64,000 bases of DNA, from the NCBI RefSeq assembly GCF_014836495.1, contig NZ_JACSQT010000001.1, forward strand, positions 248,001 to 312,000. Direction: 5' to 3'. The position numbers were made by a program, and so were the translations under genes. This DNA is from Cytobacillus stercorigallinarum. GTDB lineage: Bacteria > Bacillota > Bacilli > Bacillales > Cytobacillaceae. The stretch's first letter is position 1. Each line of letters starts with the position of its first letter. The notes under the pieces were generated by a model, which saw only the letters and a list, made by a program, of their open reading frames with translations, searched no databases and was not told the DNA's origin. Positions 1 to 8,352 of this stretch are shown piece by piece.

Positions 1-629
1 GTGAGTGTGATTATTCTCAACATGGCGGTAACCGTCTTGGAGCTAACTCATTACTTTCTGCTATTTATGGTGGTATGGTCGCTGGACCAAAAGCACTTGA
101 ATATATTGAAGGATTAGAAAAATCAAGTGAAGATTTATCTTCTTCATTATTTGAAGGTGCAGTTCAACAAGAACAAGAGAAATGGAATAAAATCATGTCT
201 CTTGATGGAACAGAAAATGCATATATCCTGCACAAAGAACTTGGTGAATGGATGACTGATAATGTAACAGTTGTTCGTCATAATGATCGTTTGTTAAAAA
301 CAGATGCTAAGATTGTTGAATTGTTAGAGAGATATGAAAATATCAACATTAACGATACAGCAAAATGGAGTAACCAAGGGGCAGCGTTTACTCGTCAATT
401 ACAAAATATGCTTCAATTAGCTCGTGTCATTACAATTGGTGCATATAACCGTAACGAAAGCCGCGGTGCTCATTACAAACCAGAATTCCCTGAGCGAAAT
501 GATGATGAATTCTTAAAAACAACTATGGCTAAATTCGTTGATGGCAAATCAGCGCCACAATTCCATTACGAAGAAGTGGATATCAGCTTGATTAAGCCAC
601 GTAAACGTGACTATACAAAGAAACATTAA
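1..629 (+). CDS. sdhA: Succinate dehydrogenase flavoprotein subunit, C-terminal part (5' end outside window)
   Basis: The reading frame is open from base 3, so the gene enters from the left edge; 208 codons plus stop are visible. It begins inside the FAD-binding/capping region with the family signature HGGNRLGANSLLSA, followed by the helical C-terminal domain. SdhA oxidises succinate to fumarate with covalently bound FAD and passes electrons to SdhB at the inner face of the membrane. sdhB follows after 31 bases with its own ribosome-binding site, as in the sdhCAB operon of Bacillus. The identity is based on the signature and on the adjacent sdhB. Confidence 0.97.
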   Translation, partial: ECDYSQHGGNRLGANSLLSAIYGGMVAGPKALEYIEGLEKSSEDLSSSLFEGAVQQEQEKWNKIMSLDGTENAYILHKELGEWMTDNVTVVRHNDRLLKTDAKIVELLERYENININDTAKWSNQGAAFTRQLQNMLQLARVITIGAYNRNESRGAHYKPEFPERNDDEFLKTTMAKFVDGKSAPQFHYEEVDISLIKPRKRDYTKKH

Positions 630-660
630 GAAAAACTCGATGAAAGGGGAGTAATTAATC

Positions 661-1434
661 GTGTCAGAAGCAGCAGTAAAGTCTAAAACAGTATTATTTC
701 AAATTACAAGACAAGATAGTCCTGATTCAAATCCTTATGTAGAAGAATTTGAACTTGATTATCGTCCAAATATGAATGTTATTTCTGCTCTAATGGAAAT
801 TCGAAGAAACCCGGTAAATACAAAAGGGGAGCATACAACACCAATTACTTGGGACATGAACTGTTTGGAAGAAGTTTGTGGAGCTTGTTCTATGGTTATT
901 AACGGCAAGCCGCGTCAATCTTGTACAGCCTTGATTGACCAATTAGAACAGCCAATCCGTTTAGCACCTATGAAAACATTCCCGGTTGTACGTGACTTAC
1001 AAGTTGATCGTAGTCGCATGTTTGATTCATTGAAAAAAGTAAAAGCATGGATTCCGATTGATGGCACATATGATTTAGGTCCAGGACCGCGTATGCCAGA
1101 GAAAAAACGTCAATGGGCTTATGAATTATCCAAATGTATGACTTGTGGTGTTTGTTTAGAAGCATGTCCAAATGTAAACAGTAAATCTGATTTTATCGGA
1201 CCAGCACCACTTTCTCAAGTGCGTTTATTCAACTCTCATCCAACTGGTGAAATGAATAAGGCAGATCGTTTAGAGGAAATTATGGGTGACGGTGGCCTTG
1301 CTAACTGTGGTAACTCACAAAACTGTGTGCAATCTTGCCCTAAAGGTATTCCTTTAACAACATCAATTGCCGCGCTTAACCGTGATACAACATTACAATC
1401 TTTCAAAAATTTCTTTGGAAGTGACCGTGTGTAA
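661..1434 (+). CDS. sdhB: Succinate dehydrogenase iron-sulfur subunit
   Basis: This 257-residue protein has a GTG start preceded by GAAAGGGGAG. Three iron-sulfur cluster motifs are visible: C68, C73, C76 and C88 for the [2Fe-2S] cluster in a plant-type ferredoxin domain; C159, C162, C165 and C169 (CMTCGVCLEACP); and C216, C222 and C226 (CVQSCPKGIP). The last two sets hold the [4Fe-4S] and [3Fe-4S] clusters. SdhB carries electrons from SdhA to the haem b membrane anchor SdhC and menaquinone. It is the last gene of the operon, because a strong terminator follows 12 bases after the stop. Confidence 0.98.
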   Translation: MSEAAVKSKTVLFQITRQDSPDSNPYVEEFELDYRPNMNVISALMEIRRNPVNTKGEHTTPITWDMNCLEEVCGACSMVINGKPRQSCTALIDQLEQPIRLAPMKTFPVVRDLQVDRSRMFDSLKKVKAWIPIDGTYDLGPGPRMPEKKRQWAYELSKCMTCGVCLEACPNVNSKSDFIGPAPLSQVRLFNSHPTGEMNKADRLEEIMGDGGLANCGNSQNCVQSCPKGIPLTTSIAALNRDTTLQSFKNFFGSDRV

Positions 1435-1446
1435 TAGCTTTTATAG

Positions 1447-1480
1447 AACACTGAGGCTTATAGCCTCAGTGTTTTTTTTA
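1447..1480 (+). terminator. Rho-independent terminator after sdhB
   Basis: A perfect 11-bp stem (ACACTGAGGCT / AGCCTCAGTGT) with a 3-base loop is followed by an eight-T run. It closes the sdh operon. Confidence 0.93.
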
Positions 1481-1620
1481 TTCAATTAAAGTTAAACGTA
1501 TGTATCTTCATTTAAAAAGCAATGTTATTAATCAAATTGAGTCTTTTGTACTGAAAATTCATAATAATAAAACATAATACCTATTATTTGATTAATAAAA
1601 AAAGTACTTTCCGCTTATTT

Positions 1621-1651
1621 TTGACAAATAATGTAGAATTTTTGTTATAAA
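1621..1651 (+). promoter_or_regulatory. Candidate sigma-A promoter for the secreted nuclease gene
   Basis: A consensus TTGACA (1621-1626) is followed after 19 bases by TATAAA (1646-1651). The spacer is two bases longer than ideal, so the call is tentative. The position, about 75 bases upstream of the start codon at 1725, fits. Confidence 0.42.
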
Positions 1652-1724
1652 TAAACACGAATCATAGAAAAACTGGTATATTTCAGTTGTTGAAAGATTA
1701 ATAATAATTTGAAGGAGGAACAGA

Positions 1725-4700
1725 ATGAAATTAGCTAGTAATCGATGGTTGGCCTTATTGATCATTTTTATGTTAGTATTTTCTAGCTTCAGCCCTCTAG
1801 CGGGACAAGCAGCACAAGAAGATGTTTTGACAGTGAGTGAAGCGATTGAAAATAACGAAGGTAATGCAACAGTAGAAGGTTACATAGTAGGTCATACAGT
1901 TTCGACGAATAATTACAATTTTAATCCACCTTTCAGTAATGATTATAATATTGCGATAGCTGATGATGCGAATGAGCAAGATGCGTCAAAGATTTTACCT
2001 GTTCAAGTGTCTAGTAGTTTTCGAGCGACATTTGGCTTACAGTCTAATCCTGATATTATAGGTGAAAAAGTACAAATAACTGGGAATCTTGAAGCATATT
2101 TTACCGTACCTGGCTTGAAAAATCCAACTGCAATTACATTTGCTGATGGAAACCCTGACGATGGTGAAGAGGAAGAGCCATCGGATGGTATTGAAGGTCT
2201 GAGGATTCATGATATACAAGGAGCGGGGCATGAGTCTCCTTATGTAAATCAAAACGTGAAAGCCGTACAAGGTATTGTAACAAAAGTAGTAGATAACAGT
2301 AATTTTTATATGCAAGATGATACGCCAGATGATAATCTACATACATCAGAAGGCATACTCGTTTACAAGCCTACGCATCAAGTGAAAGTTGGAGATAGAG
2401 TTGCAGTGGATGGGCTTGTGAAAGAATGGGTTCTTGACGGATATAGTGAAAAGTTAGAAACAGATTTAGCGATGACAGAAATCAATGCCCAAAATGGAAG
2501 GATAAACATTGAATCATCAGGAAATGACTTGCCAGAAGCCATTGTTTTAGGAAAAGATCTTCCTATTCCTCATGATATTATTGATAATGATGAATTGCAA
2601 ACTTTTGACCCTGAGGAAGATGGTATCGATTTTTATGAGAGTTTAGAAGGTATGCGCATCGCAGTAGAGAATCCTCAAGTCGTTGCACCTCAAAAATATG
2701 GGGAAATTCCTGTCATTGCCAATCAGGAAGAGGATAAACTTTATACTGATCAAGGCGGGATATTATTAACGGAAGATAATGCAAATCCAGAAAGGTTGCA
2801 TCTTTTATTAGAAGAGGATGATTATGTAGCTAAAACGGGTGATCGTTTTGATGGTACAGTCACCGGTGTAATTAGTTATGGTTATAGCAATTTTAAAGTG
2901 TTAGTGGATATGGATTCATTACCAGATCTAATTGAATCAGAAAAAAAAGTAGTAACAACGGAACTTGGCCAAGATGAAGAAAAATTAACGGTTGCCTCTT
3001 ATAATATAGAAAATTATTATGCAGGTACAAGCCAAGAAAAGACGAATAGAATCGCACAGTCAATGGTCAATGAGTTAAATTCACCTGATATTATTGGTCT
3101 TGTAGAGGTACAAGATGATAATGGCCCGACGGATGATGGGACCACAACTGCAAAAGCTAGTTATGAAAAATTAATTGCAGCCATTGCCGCAAGCGGTGGT
3201 CCGACGTATGACTGGGTAGATATCGCACCAGAAGACAAGCAAGATGGCGGTCAACCGGGTGGGAATATTCGAGTTGGATATCTCTATAATCCAGAGAGAG
3301 TCACATTAAAAGAGGCACCAAAAGGTGGGGCTAACGACGCGGTTGCATATGAAGACGGTCAATTAACATTGAATCCAGGTCGCATTGATCCAACGAACGA
3401 AATTTTTCAAGATACAAGAAAATCACTAGCTGCACAGTTTGAATTTAATGGAGAAGATGTGATTATCGTTGCGAATCACTTTAATTCTAAGTCAGGTGAT
3501 GAACCACTATTTGGGAAGAATCAACCACCAGAATTAGTGAGTGAAGCACAAAGATTACAGTTAGCAGAAGCTGTAAATGGATTCGTGAAAGATATAAAGT
3601 CTAAAAACCCAGAGGCGAATGTGGTTGTATTAGGGGATATGAATGATTTTCAATTCACTCAAGTATTAGAAACATTAAAAGGTGAAGAGCTAACGAATAT
3701 GATTGAGGCTTTACCGGAAAACGAACAGTACACGTATAATTACCAAGGAAATATGCAAGTACTTGATCATATTTTAGTATCGAATCATTTGGTAGAAACC
3801 GCCAAAGTAGATGTTTTAAATATCAATTCTCTATACATGGAGGAGCATGGTAGAGCTAGTGACCATGACCCGTTATTAGTTGAGTTAGACATCGCAGTAG
3901 AAGAGGAAAATGACGGACCATTTTCAATGAGTATCCTTCATACAAATGATACCCATGCTCATTTAGAAAATGTACCAAGGTTATTTACTGCAGTGAATCA
4001 ACTAAGAGATGAAAAAGAAAATACACTATTAGTCGATGCTGGAGATGTATTCTCTGGGACATTATTTTTTAATATGTACTTAGGGCAAGCGGACTTACAA
4101 TTTATGAATCGCTTAGGTTATGATGCTATGACATTTGGGAACCATGAGTTTGACAAAGATTCGCAAGTGCTGGCTGACTTTGTTTCCAATGCAGAATTTC
4201 CGTTTGTTAGTGCAAATGTGAATGTTGATAATGATGTGATTTTAAGTGAATTAAAAGTAAATGAGTTTGGTAATCCTGGAGAAAACGGTAAGATTTATCC
4301 TGCCATCATTAAAGAAGTAGATGGCGAAAAAGTAGCATTATTTGGCTTAACAACAGAGGACACTTCTTTTTTGGCGAATCCAGATGAAGCCATTGTTTTT
4401 GAGGATGCAGTTGAAATGGCTAGCAATACAGTCGCAGCCCTTGAAGAAGAAGGAATTAATAAGATTATAGCACTTTCCCATTTAGGTTATACGCCCGATC
4501 AGGAATTAGCTGAAGCTGTTCAGGGAATCGATGTGATTGTTGGAGGCCATTCTCATACGACATTAGAAGAGCCAGTGGTAAAAAATGAAGATGGAGAACC
4601 AACTTTAATCGTTCAAGCTAATGAGTATCATAAATATTTAGGCTCTTTAGACATTATTTTTGATGAAGAAGGCGTACTGTCAGAATGGAATGGTGAGTTA

Positions 4701-5603
4701 CTTGATCTTGTTAGTCAAGATGAGAACGGTGAATATGTTTATGAAGAAGATGAATGGGCACGGAATAAACTTGATGAGTTAAGTGAACCGCTTGAGGAAT
4801 TAAAACAAGAAGTGGTTGGGTACAGTGAAGTTGACTTGAATGGTGAACGTACTGATGTTCGTACGAAAGAGACCAATTTAGGAAACTTGATTGCAGATGG
4901 TATGCTCTCTAAAGCTAATGAATCTGTGCCAACACAAATTGCGATGCAGAATGGTGGCGGTATTCGTGCATCTATTGCTCAAGGTGAAATTACGCTTGGC
5001 GATGTTCTTACTGTGTTGCCTTTCGGTAATATGTTAGTCACACTTGATTTAACAGGAGAAGAAATAAAACAAGCATTAGAACATAGTGTAGCAAATATTG
5101 AAGAAGGTGCCGGCCAATTTATGCAAGTGGCAGGTCTTCGCTTTAAATTTGACCAAGCACAGCCAGTGGGTGAACGTATCCATGGCGTTGAAGTGAAAGT
5201 AGACGGTGAATATACAGCAATCAATGAAGAGGAAACCTATACCGTTGCGACCAACGCTTTCACAGCCGATGGTGGAGACGGATATGATATGTTCAAAACA
5301 GCCAAGGATGAGGGCAGAATGACTGAACTATTTGAAGTGGATTATGATGTGTTTGCCACCTATTTAGAAAACCATAATCCAGTGGCTCCGGATGTGGAAG
5401 GAAGAATTATTGCAGAAGAGAAATCAACGGATCCAGGAGAGCCAGGTGAACCAGAAAATCCCGAAGAGCCGAGCGCATGTATTCCAGGCCCTGATACTAG
5501 CTGGTCTGAGTGTAAACAAGAAATCATTGATCACATGAAGGATAAGGTAAGAGAATTCACAAGATGGATTTGGGAAATGATTAAAAAGTGGTTTGGATTT
5601 TAG
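1725..5603 (+). CDS. Large secreted nuclease / 5'-nucleotidase (YhcR/ExeM-like domain architecture)
   Basis: This 1292-residue protein starts with a typical signal peptide (about residues 1-30, ending near AGQAAQ). Next come a DUF6359-like OB region (about 34-140), a second OB-type domain (about 157-260), and a DNase I-like endonuclease/exonuclease/phosphatase domain (about 420-725: VASYNIENYYAG, VVLGDMND, GRASDHDP). A calcineurin-type metallophosphatase domain follows (from about 735: LHTNDTHAHLEN, GNHEFDK near 805, GGHSHTT near 940), then a 5'-nucleotidase C-terminal substrate domain (QNGGGIRAS near 1075). The family breaks down extracellular nucleic acids and dephosphorylates the released nucleotides. 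After an acidic Pro/Glu/Gly linker the protein ends in a short segment with two cysteines and a Trp-rich amphipathic helix; no LPXTG sortase signal or transmembrane anchor is visible. The start is supported by GAAGGAGG. It is monocistronic, flanked by terminators. Confidence 0.88.
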   Translation: MKLASNRWLALLIIFMLVFSSFSPLAGQAAQEDVLTVSEAIENNEGNATVEGYIVGHTVSTNNYNFNPPFSNDYNIAIADDANEQDASKILPVQVSSSFRATFGLQSNPDIIGEKVQITGNLEAYFTVPGLKNPTAITFADGNPDDGEEEEPSDGIEGLRIHDIQGAGHESPYVNQNVKAVQGIVTKVVDNSNFYMQDDTPDDNLHTSEGILVYKPTHQVKVGDRVAVDGLVKEWVLDGYSEKLETDLAMTEINAQNGRINIESSGNDLPEAIVLGKDLPIPHDIIDNDELQTFDPEEDGIDFYESLEGMRIAVENPQVVAPQKYGEIPVIANQEEDKLYTDQGGILLTEDNANPERLHLLLEEDDYVAKTGDRFDGTVTGVISYGYSNFKVLVDMDSLPDLIESEKKVVTTELGQDEEKLTVASYNIENYYAGTSQEKTNRIAQSMVNELNSPDIIGLVEVQDDNGPTDDGTTTAKASYEKLIAAIAASGGPTYDWVDIAPEDKQDGGQPGGNIRVGYLYNPERVTLKEAPKGGANDAVAYEDGQLTLNPGRIDPTNEIFQDTRKSLAAQFEFNGEDVIIVANHFNSKSGDEPLFGKNQPPELVSEAQRLQLAEAVNGFVKDIKSKNPEANVVVLGDMNDFQFTQVLETLKGEELTNMIEALPENEQYTYNYQGNMQVLDHILVSNHLVETAKVDVLNINSLYMEEHGRASDHDPLLVELDIAVEEENDGPFSMSILHTNDTHAHLENVPRLFTAVNQLRDEKENTLLVDAGDVFSGTLFFNMYLGQADLQFMNRLGYDAMTFGNHEFDKDSQVLADFVSNAEFPFVSANVNVDNDVILSELKVNEFGNPGENGKIYPAIIKEVDGEKVALFGLTTEDTSFLANPDEAIVFEDAVEMASNTVAALEEEGINKIIALSHLGYTPDQELAEAVQGIDVIVGGHSHTTLEEPVVKNEDGEPTLIVQANEYHKYLGSLDIIFDEEGVLSEWNGELLDLVSQDENGEYVYEEDEWARNKLDELSEPLEELKQEVVGYSEVDLNGERTDVRTKETNLGNLIADGMLSKANESVPTQIAMQNGGGIRASIAQGEITLGDVLTVLPFGNMLVTLDLTGEEIKQALEHSVANIEEGAGQFMQVAGLRFKFDQAQPVGERIHGVEVKVDGEYTAINEEETYTVATNAFTADGGDGYDMFKTAKDEGRMTELFEVDYDVFATYLENHNPVAPDVEGRIIAEEKSTDPGEPGEPENPEEPSACIPGPDTSWSECKQEIIDHMKDKVREFTRWIWEMIKKWFGF

Positions 5604-5622
5604 GATAGAATATATTTAAAGT

Positions 5623-5664
5623 AAGCCCCAACACCTTCGTAAAAGAATGTGCTGGGGCTTTTAT
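5623..5664 (+). terminator. Rho-independent terminator after the secreted nuclease gene
   Basis: The arms AAGCCCCAACAC and GTGCTGGGGCTT pair with one mismatch, and the stem is followed by TTTT. It lies 20 bases after the stop codon. Confidence 0.85.
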
Positions 5665-5886
5665 TGTAGTTAGGGCATCCTGTCCAAATGTCACACAAAT
5701 CGTTTTAGTATGGTCTATCTTAAACATTATTTAACTTGAATAATCCATTTAAGCCATTACAGGTACAAAATCAGAGAAAGAAACATAAGAATATCTAAGA
5801 ATTTCTTCTTTTGTATCCGCTTTAAAAAAGATATAATAAGAAAAAGAACGACTGAATGCTCATTCATTTTCAAGGAGGATCTAAAG

Positions 5887-6354
5887 ATGAAAAAAACTGA
5901 TTATATAGAAAATATTGTGGCATGGGAAGAAGAGTTTACATTTGCTCATCCTGTTAAGGTGCGTTTTTCTGAGACAGATATGTTTGGTCATTTGAATAAT
6001 ACGGTGCCATTTGTATATTTTGAAGAGGCTCGCATCGAGTATTTTAAAAGTCTAAATCTTATGGATGATTGGGTGAAGGAAGAGAACGAAACATTTATTG
6101 TTGTCGCAGATCTTCAATGTGACTATATAAAGCAAGTTTTTTTCGATGAGAATCTTTTAATCTATGTTAAAGCGGGCAGGATTGGACAATCTTCGGTAGA
6201 TATTCATTACATGGGTAAAAGAGAGAATGGTGACATTTGCTTTACAGGTAGAGGAACGATTGTTCAGGTATCTAAATTAACTGGTAAAGGTGCGCCGTGG
6301 ACCGATGAAATGAAGCATGCTTTTCATGAGAAAATAAATGTACCTCAATCTTAG
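5887..6354 (+). CDS. ysmA: Acyl-CoA thioesterase-like hotdog-fold protein YsmA
   Basis: The 155-residue product has the 4-hydroxybenzoyl-CoA-thioesterase-type hotdog signature near residue 30 (SETDMFGHLNNT, with the catalytic-type Asp) followed by the long central helix with FEEARIEYF. The ribosome-binding site CAAGGAGGATC lies 9 bases before the ATG. In B. subtilis ysmA lies in the same place, between sdhB and gerE. The physiological substrate is unknown; hydrolysis of an acyl-CoA thioester is inferred from the fold only. Confidence 0.87.
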   Translation: MKKTDYIENIVAWEEEFTFAHPVKVRFSETDMFGHLNNTVPFVYFEEARIEYFKSLNLMDDWVKEENETFIVVADLQCDYIKQVFFDENLLIYVKAGRIGQSSVDIHYMGKRENGDICFTGRGTIVQVSKLTGKGAPWTDEMKHAFHEKINVPQS

Positions 6355-6411
6355 ATAGGGACAGGCGTACATTTATAAAAATAAACATTCGCTACTTCAA
6401 GAATTTCAGTC

Positions 6412-6439
6412 ACTCTCATTGTTTATTATACATATGATA
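6412..6439 (+). promoter_or_regulatory. Candidate sigma-K promoter of gerE
   Basis: The -10 element CATATGATA (6431-6439) matches the sigma-K consensus CATANNNTA. The expected short -35 element AC is at 6412-6413, giving a 17-base gap. gerE is transcribed by sigma-K in the mother cell of B. subtilis, and the element lies about 65 bases before the GerE start codon. Confidence 0.55.
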
Positions 6440-6503
6440 TGGTGACTAATACACACCCACCCCGCGATTCATGGCTGGCGAAAGGCAAGGAGGGTTACAA
6501 TAC

Positions 6504-6728
6504 TTGAAGGAGAATGATTATACTCACAAGCCGTTACTCACAAAACGAGAAAGGGAAGTATTCGAGCTGCTAGTACAAGATAAAACAACTAGGGAAATCG
6601 CTGGTGAATTGTTTATAAGCGAAAAGACAGTTCGGAACCACATATCTAATGCCATGCAAAAGCTTGGTGTAAAGGGGCGTTCACAAGCTGTTGTAGAGCT
6701 CCTTCGTATGGGAGAGCTAGAGTTATAA
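6504..6728 (+). CDS. gerE: Spore coat transcription regulator GerE (TTG start)
   Basis: GerE is a small LuxR/FixJ-type helix-turn-helix regulator of late mother-cell genes. The product is 74 residues from the TTG at 6504, which is exactly the usual GerE length. The recognition region (SEKTVRNHISNAMQKLGV) and the end (RSQAVVELLRMGELEL) are nearly invariant in the family. I reject the upstream in-frame ATG at 6471: the ribosome-binding site AAGGAGGG (6487-6494) lies inside that extension, 9 bases before the TTG, and the extra 11 residues have no family counterpart. GerE represses some sigma-K genes and activates late coat genes. A candidate sigma-K promoter lies upstream. Confidence 0.96.
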   Translation: MKENDYTHKPLLTKREREVFELLVQDKTTREIAGELFISEKTVRNHISNAMQKLGVKGRSQAVVELLRMGELEL

Positions 6729-6734
6729 TTTTAG

Positions 6735-6760
6735 ACCGGCAGTCCGACTGGATTGCCGGT
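6735..6760 (+). other. Hairpin after gerE
   Basis: A stem (ACCGGCA / TGCCGGT, extended by TCC/GGA) begins six bases after the gerE stop. It lacks a T-run, so it could be a weak terminator or an mRNA 3'-end stabiliser. Confidence 0.5.
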
Positions 6761-6945
6761 TATCAATGTAATAGAGTTTTAGTATTTCTAGGCGGGCGCT
6801 ATGCTCGTTTTTCTTTTCTTGACATATTTTTTTAGTTTGCTTACAGTTCTCGCTTGAATTTTCTTCTGAAAAAGGTGACAATAAAATGAGGGTTAAAAAG
6901 TAACGGAATAACCGAATATTTCGATGATATATAGGAGTGTAGCGA

Positions 6946-7404
6946 ATGAACGTAAGAGAACATAGAAATGAACATGTAAATGAAGTTGTAGCAGATATAG
7001 AAAAGGATTTACGATATATTTCTGGAATCATTAAGCAACATGGCCGTGAAATTTTAAGCAATTATACGATTACACCTCCGCAATTTATTGCCTTACAATG
7101 GTTATTAGAGGACGGGGACATGACAATTGGCGAATTATCGAATAAAATGTACTTAGCCTTTAGTACAACGACAGATTTAGTCGATCGTATGGAAAAAAGT
7201 GAATTAGTAAAAAGAGTAAAAGATCCTAATGATCGCCGCGTTGTAAGAATCCATCTATTGGAGGAAGGCGAAAGAATTATAGAAGAAGTAATCGACAAAA
7301 GACAAGATTATTTGCAAGAAGTATTAAAGGATTTTTCCGGTGAAGAGGTCGTTCATTTAAGGGAGAATCTAAGAAAGTTGCATCAAGATATGAAAAGAGA
7401 TTGA
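6946..7404 (+). CDS. ysmB: MarR-family transcriptional regulator YsmB
   Basis: The 152-residue protein has a winged helix-turn-helix of the MarR family: the recognition segment is near residues 60-85 (GELSNKMYLAFSTTTDLVDR), followed by the wing with the family DPNDRRVVRI motif near residue 95. The ribosome-binding site ATAGGAGTG precedes the ATG. It is followed after 12 bases by racE and is probably cotranscribed with it, as in B. subtilis. The ligand and targets are unknown; dimeric DNA binding is inferred from the family. Confidence 0.9.
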   Translation: MNVREHRNEHVNEVVADIEKDLRYISGIIKQHGREILSNYTITPPQFIALQWLLEDGDMTIGELSNKMYLAFSTTTDLVDRMEKSELVKRVKDPNDRRVVRIHLLEEGERIIEEVIDKRQDYLQEVLKDFSGEEVVHLRENLRKLHQDMKRD

Positions 7405-7416
7405 GGCGAGAAGAAA

Positions 7417-8214
7417 GTGAAACAACCGATAGGTATTATTGATTCAGGAGTTGGCGGATTAACTGTTGCAAAAGAAGTGATGCGTCAGTTACCTAATGAA
7501 AATATTATTTACTTAGGAGATACAGCTCGGTGTCCATATGGTCCGAGGTCTGGGGAAGAAGTAAAAGAATTCACATGGCAAATGACCAAGTTTTTATTAG
7601 AAAAAGAAGTGAAGATGCTCATTATTGCCTGTAACACTGCGACTGCTGTGGCATTAGATGATATTAAAAATGAGCTACCAATTCCGGTCATTGGCGTTAT
7701 TTTTCCTGGAGCTAGAACAGCGCTAAAAGTCACAGAAAATCATATTATTGGCATCATTGGTACAGCGGGAACAGTGAAGAGTCGTGCTTATGAACTCGCT
7801 TTAAAAGGGATCAATAATCGTACGGTCGTTCATAGCTTAGCTTGCCCTAAATTTGTCCCACTGGTAGAAAGTGGAGAGTACGAGAGTGTGTTTGCAAAGA
7901 AAATCGTTCTAGAAACGTTAGGTCCGTTAACAAATAAAGGTTTAGACACATTGATATTGGGCTGTACACATTACCCACTGCTAGAGAATTTAGTTAAACA
8001 AGTCATGGGTGAAGGTGTTAACGTGATTAGTTCCGGAGATGAAACCGCTCGAGAAGCGAGCACGATTCTTTATGATCGCGGCTTTTTAAACACGAGTGAA
8101 GAAGAGCCTCAGCACCGCTTTTTCACAACAGGTTCTGAAGCGATGTTCAAAGACATTGCCACAAAATGGTTGCATAGAGAGATAAACGATGTGGAGCGTA
8201 TACAACTCGGATAA
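7417..8214 (+). CDS. racE: Glutamate racemase
   Basis: This 265-residue MurI/RacE enzyme converts L-glutamate to D-glutamate for peptidoglycan and works without a cofactor through two cysteines. The N-terminal signature DSGVGGLTV is at residue 7, the first catalytic cysteine is C72 (ACNTATA), and the second is C183 (GCTHYPLL). It starts with GTG at 7417, with AGGCGAGAAG upstream. It sits 12 bases after ysmB and is closed by a strong terminator. Confidence 0.97.
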   Translation: MKQPIGIIDSGVGGLTVAKEVMRQLPNENIIYLGDTARCPYGPRSGEEVKEFTWQMTKFLLEKEVKMLIIACNTATAVALDDIKNELPIPVIGVIFPGARTALKVTENHIIGIIGTAGTVKSRAYELALKGINNRTVVHSLACPKFVPLVESGEYESVFAKKIVLETLGPLTNKGLDTLILGCTHYPLLENLVKQVMGEGVNVISSGDETAREASTILYDRGFLNTSEEEPQHRFFTTGSEAMFKDIATKWLHREINDVERIQLG

Positions 8215-8222
8215 TATGGAGG

Positions 8223-8270
8223 CACCAAATACAATCAATGAACGATCATTGATTGTATTTGGTGTTTTTT
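8223..8270 (+). terminator. Rho-independent terminator after racE
   Basis: A very long perfect stem pairs ACCAAATACAATCAATGA with its exact complement across the loop ACGA. It is followed by GTG and seven Ts. Confidence 0.95.
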
Positions 8271-8352
8271 TAATGAATAGATTGCGAGAAAGAAACGGGA
8301 TGCGTTATGCTTTTAAATATAAATAAATAAAAAAATGAGGTGAGGGTGGAAT

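Noticed and set aside
968..1171. Minus-strand open frame within sdhB
   Set aside because: It is a shadow of the real gene in another frame; the same holds for the many opposite-strand frames inside tig, clpX, valS, mreB and rng.
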